This document shows positions 1 to 4,991 of a stretch of DNA of 8,401 nucleotides, piece after piece (within the stretch, counting starts at the first letter, position 1; each line of letters begins with the position of its first letter). The notes beneath the pieces were generated by a model. The model did not search any database. It saw only the letters and a program-made list of their open reading frames with translations, and was not told the origin of the DNA. A program made the translations under genes and the position numbers. Source of the DNA: CAYVBE01 sp964448935 (GTDB taxonomy: Bacteria > Planctomycetota > Brocadiia > SM23-32); NCBI GenBank assembly GCA_964448935.1, contig CAYVBE010000186.1, positions 1 through 8,401 of the forward strand, given 5' to 3'.

Positions 1-102
1 CCTGCCGTCGCCGTTGCCGCCTGCCGTCGCCGTCTGCCGTTGCCGTACGCCGTTGCCGTACCTAAAGCCTCAAGCCTAAAGCCTGAAAGCCTACCGTTCT
101 CA
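1..102. repeat. Low-complexity CTGCCGT/CGCCGTT repeat tract
   Basis: This stretch is built from short variants of CTGCCGT, CGCCGTTGCCGTA and AGCCTAAAGCCTGA, and ends with ACCGTTCTCAC. The same word set and the same order of modules recur at 3110-3270 and 3462-3657, so this is a dispersed repeat family and not coding sequence. An open frame runs through it into the following gene, but the residues it would encode are low-complexity. The tract begins at or before the window edge. Confidence 0.7.
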
Positions 103-126
103 CATGCACCTCCCGCCCGCTCATGG

Positions 127-132
127 TATATT
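127..132 (+). promoter_or_regulatory. Possible -10 box (TATATT)
   Basis: TATATT is one of the few AT-rich hexamers in this GC-rich spacer and lies about 48 bases before the start codon at 181, just after the repeat tract ends. No convincing -35 element is present at 16-18 bases upstream, so this is only a suggestion for the promoter of the dUTPase-like/kdsB operon. Confidence 0.3.
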
Positions 133-180
133 GTCAACCGTGGGCAGGAGGACCACTCCATTCACCGCAGGGGACGCACC

Positions 181-612
181 ATGGAACCGGAAGACCTGTT
201 CGATCAGTTCCTGGAACACACCGTCTACAAGGACAAGCAGGTCGGCCCGCTCGCCGTCCACATCACCGTGGACGAGGTGCTTCGGCTGACCGACTGCGCG
301 GATATAGACTTCGGCGGGGGCGAGATGAAGCCCGCCTCCACCGAGCCCGTCGCCACCGAGAAGCGCTCGCCCGACGATGACTACGGTTGGTGGAACCTGG
401 AGCAAGGCACGTATCTGGTGCGCTTCAACGAGCGCCTCAAAGACGGCGCGCCGCCCGTGCTGCTGGTGCCCGACGCGCGACTGCTGCGCTGCGGCTGCGA
501 CCTGAGCGTCGCCCTGCCGTCGTCGCACGAGATCATCGCCGCCCTGCGCGTGCCCGAGAAAGGCGCCTGCATCAAGGAGAACGCTCGCGTCGCCGTGCTG
601 CGGCCACTGTGA
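181..612 (+). CDS. dUTPase/dCTP deaminase-fold protein, probably non-catalytic
   Basis: The protein has 143 residues. The ATG at 181 was chosen because the open frame upstream of it runs through the low-complexity repeat, and a purine-rich CAGGGGAC sits about 6 bases before it. The pattern resembles the archaeal-type dUTPase / dCTP deaminase family: GTYLVRFNE at residues 76-84, LLVPDARLLRCG at 94-105 (where active enzymes have PRSSLLR.G), and a C-terminal IKENARVAVL at 131-140 (family: L..GARIAQL). Active members are homotrimers that hydrolyse or deaminate deoxynucleotides. Here the two serines of the RSSLLR motif are replaced and the segment that normally carries the catalytic Asp (the WDPGY.G region) appears absent, since only about 25 residues separate the LLRCG motif from the C-terminal strand. 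Loss of activity or a changed ligand is inferred. It precedes kdsB by 43 bases, so the two are probably cotranscribed. It could instead be an uncharacterised relative that shares only the fold. Confidence 0.6.
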   Translation: MEPEDLFDQFLEHTVYKDKQVGPLAVHITVDEVLRLTDCADIDFGGGEMKPASTEPVATEKRSPDDDYGWWNLEQGTYLVRFNERLKDGAPPVLLVPDARLLRCGCDLSVALPSSHEIIAALRVPEKGACIKENARVAVLRPL

Positions 613-623
613 CACTTTTTGCG

Positions 624-646
624 GCCGGCCCCCGGCCGGCGGAGGT
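624..646 (+). promoter_or_regulatory. GC hairpin abutting the kdsB ribosome binding site
   Basis: GCCGGCC (624-630) and GGCCGGC (634-640) form a perfect 7-bp stem with a CCC loop. The GGAGGT ribosome binding site follows immediately at 641-646, nine bases before the GTG start at 656. A three-codon reading frame, ATG CAT CCG TGA at 648-659, overlaps the GTG start but is too near the ribosome binding site to be a likely start. The hairpin is not an intrinsic terminator because the only T run (615-620) lies before it. It could affect kdsB translation or mRNA processing; that role is inference. Confidence 0.4.
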
Positions 647-655
647 CATGCATCC

Positions 656-1414
656 GTGAGAGCCGCCGTCATCATCCCCGCCCGCTACGCGTCCACGCGC
701 CTGCCGGGCAAGCCCATCCTCGAGGTCGCCCGCGAGGTGACCGGCAAATACATAATCCAGCACATCTGCGACCGCGCGGGCCGGGCGCCCTCCGTGGACC
801 GCGTTATCGTCGCCACCGATGACCGGCGCATCGCGGACGCCGTCGAAGACTTCGGCGGCGAGGCCCGCATGACCGACCCCGCCCACCGCAGCGGCACCGA
901 CCGCATCGCCCAGGTCGCCGCAGACTTGGACCATCCCGTTATCGTCAACATACAGGGCGACGAGCCGGAGATAGAGCCGGAGCAGGTGGAGCAGGTCATC
1001 GGCCTGCTGGCCGACGACCCCGAGGCGGACATGGGCACCCTGGCCTGCCCCATCCGCGAGGAGACCGAGTGGCGCGACCCCAACGTGGTCAAGGTGGTCA
1101 CCGACGGCCGGGGGCACGCGCTGTATTTCAGCCGCTCGCCACTGCCCCACTTCCGCGACGCTGCCGGCCTGCCCGCCGACCCGCCCGTGCGTCCGCTGCA
1201 CCACCTGGGCATCTACAGCTACCGGCGGCAGTTCCTGCTGGAATTCACCGACCTGCCCCGCGCCCCGCTGGAGGAGGCCGAGAAACTGGAGCAGCTAAGG
1301 GCCCTCGCCGCCGGCCGCCACATCCGCGTCGGCCGGACCGACCACGCCGGCATAGGCATAGACACCCCCGAGGACCTCGAGAGATGGCTGGACAAATACC
1401 GCCGAACGAGCTGA
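656..1414 (+). CDS. kdsB: 3-deoxy-manno-octulosonate cytidylyltransferase (CMP-Kdo synthetase)
   Basis: The 252-residue protein transfers CMP from CTP to Kdo, making the CMP-Kdo used for the inner core of lipopolysaccharide in the cytoplasm. Family motifs appear in order: the nucleotide-binding IIPARYASTRLPGKP at 6-20, HRSGTDR at 77-83, VNIQGDEP at 97-104 with Asp102 as the expected metal ligand, NVVKVV at 143-148, YFSRSPLP at 157-164, LEQLR at 211-215 and GIDTPEDL at 234-241 with Asp236 as the second metal ligand. Length is typical for KdsB (about 245-260 residues). The segment after LPGKP, ILEVAREVTGKYIIQH, is a few residues longer than in the E. coli enzyme. The GTG start at 656 is supported by GGAGGT at 641-646. 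The gene follows the dUTPase-like gene by 43 bases, suggesting an operon. Its presence indicates a lipopolysaccharide-bearing outer membrane. Confidence 0.95.
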   Translation: MRAAVIIPARYASTRLPGKPILEVAREVTGKYIIQHICDRAGRAPSVDRVIVATDDRRIADAVEDFGGEARMTDPAHRSGTDRIAQVAADLDHPVIVNIQGDEPEIEPEQVEQVIGLLADDPEADMGTLACPIREETEWRDPNVVKVVTDGRGHALYFSRSPLPHFRDAAGLPADPPVRPLHHLGIYSYRRQFLLEFTDLPRAPLEEAEKLEQLRALAAGRHIRVGRTDHAGIGIDTPEDLERWLDKYRRTS

Positions 1415-1450
1415 CCGTCTCGAAAGCCGATGCTGCACGCACGACACGAC

Positions 1451-1564
1451 GAGATTGCTCCACTGGCGCTCGCAATGACGGGTTGCGCCCTCTGCCCTCC
1501 GGCATGGCGAGCCTGCGCCGGTCACCAGCACTTGTCATTGCCAGGAGCGAAGCGACGCGGCAAC
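1451..1564. repeat. MITE-like inverted-repeat element
   Basis: The left arm (about 1451-1480) contains GAGATTGCTC and GCTCGCAATGACG. The right arm (about 1533-1564) contains GTCATTGCCAGGAGCGAAGCG and GCGGCAAC on the opposite strand. GCAATGAC (1472-1479) pairs exactly with GTCATTGC (1534-1541), and GCTC (1468-1471) pairs with GAGC (1545-1548) across a 3-base bulge. The words GATTGCTTCGCTC...GCAATGAC are, from memory, a common extragenic repeat found in unrelated bacterial genomes. No transposase is present, so any movement would have been in trans. Target-site duplications are not evident. Confidence 0.5.
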
Positions 1565-1610
1565 TTGGCCGCTTCCACGACGACCACGCCGGGCCTGTGG
1601 CCATACGCTT

Positions 1611-1721
1611 GAGCCGTGTGGCCCTGAAAGGGCCGGACATATCAGCCCAGGGCAAGCCCGCAGGGCGCCGCCCTGGGAACCACGCAAACCATGAGTGTGA
1701 GCCCTGAAAGGGCGGAACATA
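1611..1721. repeat. Two copies of the GCCCTGAAAGGGC palindromic repeat
   Basis: GCCCTGAAAGGGC occurs at 1621-1633 and 1701-1713. Each is preceded by GAGCC or GTGTGA-like bases and followed by a GGACATA or GGAACATA tail. Each can fold as a GCCCT/AGGGC hairpin with a GAA loop. Copy 1 is followed by a second hairpin, CCCAGGGC (1646-1653) pairing with GCCCTGGG (1670-1677) around a 16-base loop. This composite, a CCTGAAAGG hairpin followed by a CCCAGGGC hairpin, is recalled as an abundant dispersed element in Planctomycetota and related genomes. Copy 2 is truncated and lacks the second hairpin. It ends about 40 bases before the next start codon, so it would lie in that gene's 5' untranslated region if transcription begins upstream. 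Confidence 0.65.
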
Positions 1722-1760
1722 GCAACTAAGGCACACCCCAAACTCGTGTGAGGAGGCCCC

Positions 1761-2870
1761 ATGAACCAATCCGAGGAATTCGCCGTCAAATTGAACCGCG
1801 TCCAGACCTTCCTCGACGCCCACGAGCTGGGAGGCGTCGTGCTCTCGCGCGGCGACAACTTCGCCTGGCTCGGCTGCGGCGCCGATAATCTGGTCAACAA
1901 CGCCGCCGAGACCGGCGTCGCATCCCTGGTCGTCCGGCCCGACGTCGTCACCCTGGTCACCAACAACATCGAGATGGAGCGCCTGCTCACCGAAGAGCTG
2001 GCCGACGTGGACATCGGCAACACCGAGGAATACCCCTGGCACGAGCCCGGCCGGCACGCCGAGATCATCCGCCGCCTGGGCACCGGCGCCCGCATGGCGG
2101 CCGACGACGGCACCGCCGGGCTCCCCCCCTTGCCGGAGGGATTCCAGCGCCTGCGCTACATGCTCACCGCGGCCGAGGTGGACCGTTACCAGGAACTGGG
2201 CGCCGACGCCACCCTGGCCATGGAATCCGCCGCCCGGTCCGTCGAGCGCGGCATGACCGAGCGCGAAGCCGCCGCCCTGATCGGCGAGGAACTCCGCGTG
2301 CGCGGCATCACACCCATCGTCCTGCTGGTGGCCGCAGACGAGCGCATCCGCCGCTGGCGCCACCCGCTGGTCAAGCACGAACCGATCGAGCAATACGTCA
2401 TGCTGGTCTTCTGCGGCCGCCGGCAGGGGCTCATCGCCGCCATGACGCGGCTGGTGCACTTCGGCGACCCGGACGAGGAACTGATGCGCCGCCACCGGGC
2501 CGTCTGCGCCGTGGACGCCGCCGCCATCCTGGGCACCCGCCCCGGCCGGAGGGTCGCCGAGGTCTTCGAAGGCATCCGGGACGCCTACGCCGAGAACGGT
2601 TTCCCGGAAGAATGGAAGCTGCACCACCAGGGAGGCGGCGTCGGCTACCTGGGCCGTGAATTCATCGCCACCCCGGACTGCAAGGAAACCGTCCGCGCCG
2701 GCCAGGCATACGCGTGGAACCCGTCCATCTGCGGCACCAAGTGCGAGGACACCATCCTGGTCCGAGAAGAGGGAGTGGCGCTCCTGACCGCCCCGTCCGA
2801 CGACTGGCCCACCATACAGGCCGAAGCCGAAGGCCAGACCATAGAGCGCCCGGATATGCTGGTGAAGTGA
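1761..2870 (+). CDS. M24-fold (aminopeptidase P/creatinase-like) protein, metal site degenerate
   Basis: The 369-residue protein has the two-domain layout of the M24 family: an N-terminal creatinase-like domain (about 1-125) and a C-terminal pita-bread domain (about 135-355). The ATG is well supported by AGGAGG at 1751-1756. In active M24 peptidases the C-terminal domain binds two metals through D, D, H, E and E. Here the stretch VMLVFCGRRQG...MTRLV (213-232) aligns with the family segment carrying both Asp ligands; they become Val216 and Ala227 while the following Thr-Arg is kept. WKLHHQGGGVGY (285-296) keeps the His, the first Glu position is Asn320 in AWNPSI, and the second Glu survives as Glu329 in KCEDTILV. 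A dinuclear-metal peptidase is therefore unlikely. Creatinase shows that this fold can work without metal, so a metal-free hydrolase or a non-enzyme is possible. The substrate is unknown. The gene stands alone between repeat-filled spacers. Confidence 0.82.
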   Translation: MNQSEEFAVKLNRVQTFLDAHELGGVVLSRGDNFAWLGCGADNLVNNAAETGVASLVVRPDVVTLVTNNIEMERLLTEELADVDIGNTEEYPWHEPGRHAEIIRRLGTGARMAADDGTAGLPPLPEGFQRLRYMLTAAEVDRYQELGADATLAMESAARSVERGMTEREAAALIGEELRVRGITPIVLLVAADERIRRWRHPLVKHEPIEQYVMLVFCGRRQGLIAAMTRLVHFGDPDEELMRRHRAVCAVDAAAILGTRPGRRVAEVFEGIRDAYAENGFPEEWKLHHQGGGVGYLGREFIATPDCKETVRAGQAYAWNPSICGTKCEDTILVREEGVALLTAPSDDWPTIQAEAEGQTIERPDMLVK

Positions 2871-2922
2871 GCCGGCCGGGCAAGACGCGCCGTTCCACCG
2901 CAGAGACGGCGAGGCACAGAGA

Positions 2923-2961
2923 ACGGCCCCTCCGGGTTCAACGACCACAGCCGGAGGCCGT
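2923..2961 (+). terminator. Hairpin after the M24 gene, possible terminator
   Basis: ACGGCC plus TCCGG (2923-2935, with a CC bulge at 2929-2930) pairs with CCGGAGGCCGT (2951-2961) to give an 11-bp stem around a 15-base loop, about 50 bases after the M24 stop codon. No T run follows, so it does not meet the usual definition of an intrinsic terminator. It may protect the 3' end or mark a factor-dependent stop, or may simply be a repeat remnant. Confidence 0.35.
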
Positions 2962-3054
2962 TCGACAAGTAACCGATAGCAGATAACCAATAACAGCCTT
3001 ATAGCCGCTGATAGGCACGGATTGACGCGGATAACGGCAACGGCCGAAAGCCAA
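2962..3054. other. Spacer with degenerate dispersed-repeat fragments
   Basis: No gene is supported here. The stretch contains AACCGATAGCAGATAACCAATAAC and a segment reading GCTGATAGGCACGGATTGACG, which resembles an extragenic repeat recalled from several unrelated genomes. A similar fragment, CCACCGCAGAGACGGCGAGG, lies just upstream at 2896-2915. These assignments are by recollection only; within this window they are single-copy. Confidence 0.3.
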
Positions 3055-3090
3055 AGCCGGTGTGGCGCAGGCGCCCTCGCCTGCGGTCGT
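3055..3090. repeat. Palindromic GTGTGGCGCAGGCG repeat, copy 1
   Basis: This 36-base unit contains the perfect inverted pair CGCAGGCG (3066-3073) and CGCCTGCG (3078-3085) around a CCCT loop. It is nearly identical, with one loop base changed (T for C), to 4822-4857. The conserved flanks AGCCGGTGTGG and GTCGT show that the repeat unit is larger than the palindrome. A related half-unit is at 3286-3306. Confidence 0.75.
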
Positions 3091-3109
3091 CGCCGTTTGC
3101 CGTAGCCGT

Positions 3110-3270
3110 TACTTCGACCTTCAGCCTTCGCCCTTCGGCCTTGCCGTCCCCGGCCTGCCGTTCGCCGTTCGCCGTACCTCCGGTCTCCAGCCTCCAGCCT
3201 GAAATCCTGCCGTCCTCCGTTCGCCGTACCTATCGCCTGCCGTTCTCACTTCGCCTTTCGCCCTTCGCTC
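3110..3270. repeat. Low-complexity repeat tract with a 59-bp exact duplication
   Basis: The tract has the same modules as 1-102: CGCCGTT runs, CTCCAGCCTCCAGCCTGAAAT, CTATCGCCTGCCGTTCTCAC and TTCGCCTTTCGCCCTTCG. Bases 3157-3215 are identical to 3525-3583 (59 bp), and 3229-3267 are identical to 3603-3641 (39 bp). The tracts are therefore copies or unequal-exchange products of one element. An open frame (3060-3491) crosses it but encodes only low-complexity residues and was not accepted as a gene. Confidence 0.75.
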
Positions 3271-3285
3271 TTCATCCTTCACCAT

Positions 3286-3306
3286 GCCCCCGCCTGCGGT
3301 CGTTTC
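3286..3306. repeat. Right half of the GGCGCAGGCG palindromic repeat
   Basis: These 21 bases, containing CCCCCGCCTGCGGTCGTTTC, are identical to 4840-4860 and carry the right arm CGCCTGCG (3291-3298) without the left arm. It looks like a truncated copy sitting at the junction between the low-complexity tract and the AT-richer island that follows. Confidence 0.6.
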
Positions 3307-3323
3307 TCCGGGAGAACTGGCAC

Positions 3324-3329
3324 TATAAT
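3324..3329 (+). promoter_or_regulatory. Consensus -10 box TATAAT
   Basis: A perfect TATAAT lies in an AT-richer island within strongly GC-rich sequence, about 4 bases before a long imperfect stem. The -35 region at the 17-base spacing (CGTTTC, 3301-3306) is poor and there is no TG extension, so promoter activity is plausible but unproven. No protein-coding gene follows on this strand. Confidence 0.4.
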
Positions 3330-3332
3330 ATA

Positions 3333-3400
3333 GCCGATGGCGCCACAGAGACACTGTACCTTATGTATTGCGCGAATAAATCTCTGCCCTCGGCCTTTTT
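3333..3400 (+). ncRNA. Candidate small structured RNA with intrinsic-terminator-like 3' end
   Basis: GCCGA (3333-3337) pairs with TCGGC (3390-3394). After one T/C mismatch, GG (3339-3340) pairs with CC (3387-3388). After a CGCCA bulge, CAGAGA (3346-3351) pairs with TCTCTG (3381-3386), leaving a 29-base AT-rich loop. The stem is followed directly by CTTTTT (3395-3400), as in an intrinsic terminator, and is preceded by TATAAT at 3324-3329. A transcript of roughly 65 bases is suggested. The sequence matches no RNA family I recognise, and it is not a tRNA. It could also be a decayed gene start or chance pairing. Confidence 0.3.
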
Positions 3401-3461
3401 GCGCGTAGCGACATCGGACCGTGCGTATGCCGCCCCGTGCTGCCCCCGCGCCCGTAGCCCG

Positions 3462-3657
3462 CCGTACGCCGTGGTCGTACCTATCGCCTGAAGCCTAAAG
3501 CCTGCCGTCCGCCGCCTGCCGTCCGCCGTTCGCCGTTCGCCGTACCTCCGGTCTCCAGCCTCCAGCCTGAAATCCTGCCGTCCGCCGTTGCCGTACCTAT
3601 CGCCTATCGCCTGCCGTTCTCACTTCGCCTTTCGCCCTTCGAACTTCGACCTTCCGC
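3462..3657. repeat. Low-complexity repeat tract overlapping the nitrilase 3' end
   Basis: This is the third copy of the CTGCCGTCCGCCGTT tract. It contains the 59-bp (3525-3583) and 39-bp (3603-3641) exact matches to the tract at 3110-3270, and continues with CTTCGAACTTCGACCTTCCGCC. The last 10 or so codons and the stop of the minus-strand nitrilase gene lie inside it, so the repeat has moved into, or been extended into, the end of that gene. Confidence 0.75.
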
Positions 3658-4741
3658 CGGGCCTGCCGTCCTCCTGCAGCTTCCGGCTGCGCTCGACCTC
3701 CTCGTGGAATTCGAGCACGCCCAGCTTCTCGGCCATCTCGCCGATGGTCGTCTCGGGGTCGTTCGACCAGAACGTGCCGCTCAGCTCCGTGTCCGACCAG
3801 TGATACCCCACCCGGTCGCCGAACAGTTCTGTCAGGCCCTTGCCGCCGCGCAACTGCTGGGACCACGGCAGCACCATGTAGCTCAGGTCGAACCGATGCA
3901 CCAACACGCGCTCCGGCGGCTTCACCTGCGCGGCGATCAGCCCCGAGGGCTCGAAGACCGACGCGTTGTCCTGCGGGGTGCTGGAGACGATGTAATAATG
4001 GTTCTCCAGGGCGCGCGCCCGCGGCAGCAGCGTCTGCGCCGCCGCCGTCGGCCAGGCCACTATTTCCGCCCCCTTCCGCGCCAGCTCCGCCCAGCCGTCC
4101 CCGTAGCTCATGTCCCAGCATATCTGGATACCCACCCGGCCGAAATCGCAATCGAACACGTTGAACTCCGCGCCCGGCGTGATGCCCCCCTCCAGGTCGT
4201 CCGTGCCCGGGTAGGACACCGGATGGTATTTCCGGTAGACGCCCACCAGTTCCCCGTCGCGGTCAATCAGCGGAGCGGCGTTGGAATAGACCCCGTTCTC
4301 CGGGTCGTCCGCCAGCGCCAGCGGCACGATCAGGTAGGTGGCGTGCTCTCGCGCCTTCGCGGCGAAGGTCTCCAGCACCCTCCCCTCCAGGGGCAGCGCC
4401 TTCTCCGCCGGCGTGGCCAGACTGCCAGCCGTCAGCACCTCCTCGGGCAGCACGATCAGGTCCAGTCCGTCCTCCGGATACTTGCGCTCCGCCTCCGCCG
4501 CCACCTCGTCAATCAGCCCGCAGACCACCTCCAGCCGCACGTCCGGGTCCGTCGGCTCGCCCCAGAGGCTGTTCACCACGGTGCCGACGACGACCTTCCG
4601 CGGCGGCGTATCCTTTCGCGAAATCACGGTCCCTCCCTCGTTACATCTCTCGAAGTGTCCACACCCGGCGGTCAGCAAGCATAGCACGCCACCCAGAGTC
4701 AGACAAAGCACAGCCGTCAAAAGCCGTTTCCGCGCCGGCAT
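3620..4741 (-). CDS. Nitrilase-superfamily (carbon-nitrogen hydrolase) lipoprotein
   Basis: The 373-residue protein starts at the ATG whose codon occupies 4739-4741, preceded by GGGAGGA at good spacing; the open frame continues further upstream but only through a repeat. The N-terminus MPARKRLL, a hydrophobic stretch and the lipobox LTAGC (Cys27) form a lipoprotein signal peptide, so the enzyme should be anchored outside the cytoplasmic membrane. The nitrilase fold follows (about 48-290) with the expected Glu-Lys-Cys triad: Glu100 in VLPEE, Lys171 in YRKYHP and Cys208 in QICWDM. The family hydrolyses or transfers amides and nitriles; the substrate here is unknown. Most nitrilase-fold enzymes are cytosolic, so export is notable. 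The C-terminus after about residue 360 (GGRSKFEGRKAK) is encoded by the low-complexity repeat. It is divergent from the beta-helix gene across a 250-bp spacer. Confidence 0.88.
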   Translation of the reverse strand: MPARKRLLTAVLCLTLGGVLCLLTAGCGHFERCNEGGTVISRKDTPPRKVVVGTVVNSLWGEPTDPDVRLEVVCGLIDEVAAEAERKYPEDGLDLIVLPEEVLTAGSLATPAEKALPLEGRVLETFAAKAREHATYLIVPLALADDPENGVYSNAAPLIDRDGELVGVYRKYHPVSYPGTDDLEGGITPGAEFNVFDCDFGRVGIQICWDMSYGDGWAELARKGAEIVAWPTAAAQTLLPRARALENHYYIVSSTPQDNASVFEPSGLIAAQVKPPERVLVHRFDLSYMVLPWSQQLRGGKGLTELFGDRVGYHWSDTELSGTFWSNDPETTIGEMAEKLGVLEFHEEVERSRKLQEDGRPGGRSKFEGRKAK

Positions 4742-4821
4742 CGTTCCTCCCTCTCTTCGTTCCCATGTCCTTTGGAAACATACACCATCGGGCATGGGCT
4801 GCCAACCGCCGCCGTTGCCGT

Positions 4822-4857
4822 AGCCGGTGTGGCGCAGGCGCCCCCGCCTGCGGTCGT
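4822..4857. repeat. Palindromic GTGTGGCGCAGGCG repeat, copy 2, in the divergent spacer
   Basis: The inverted pair CGCAGGCG (4833-4840) and CGCCTGCG (4845-4852) surrounds a CCCC loop. The unit matches 3055-3090 apart from one base. It is preceded by CCGCCGTTGCCGT and followed by GTTTCGGTCTCCAGCCTCG, words also used by the low-complexity tracts. It occupies the middle of the 250-bp region between the divergent nitrilase and beta-helix genes, where both promoters must lie. The rest of that spacer shows no convincing promoter or gene. Confidence 0.75.
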
Positions 4858-4991
4858 TTCGGTCTCCAGCCTCGCACCAGGCGGATAGACTTCGGCACCC
4901 GTGCCGACTGCCCGTTGCAGAGTTTTCGGCCTTCGCGTAGGCTACTGTTCCCGTTTCAGCCTGTTTTACCCTTTCCGGACACGAGGTTGAC

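Noticed and set aside
40..180. N-terminal extension of the dUTPase-like gene to an ATG at 40
   Set aside because: The added 47 residues are encoded by the low-complexity repeat and the spacer; the ATG at 181 has a better local context.
615..640. Intrinsic terminator between the dUTPase-like gene and kdsB
   Set aside because: The T run precedes the hairpin on the plus strand and becomes an A run after it on the minus strand, so neither direction fits.
1245..2990. Long minus-strand open frame opposite the kdsB end and the M24 gene
   Set aside because: It crosses repeats and two well-supported genes and encodes Gly/Val/Asp-rich sequence without motifs, a typical antisense shadow of high-GC codon usage.
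3333..3400. tRNA-like fold in the AT-richer island
   Set aside because: There is no T-arm TTCRA motif and no 7-bp acceptor pairing; the pairing is a single long stem.
1..3660. Repeat tracts as CRISPR arrays
   Set aside because: Units are short, variable and not regularly spaced by unique spacers, and no cas gene is present.
3704..4684. Plus-strand open frame opposite the nitrilase gene
   Set aside because: Arg/His/Gln-rich shadow of the nitrilase, whose catalytic triad and lipobox fix the minus strand as coding.
4915..4943. TTGCAG and TAGGCT with a 17-base spacer as a promoter for the beta-helix gene
   Set aside because: Each hexamer matches the consensus at only three positions, too weak to claim.
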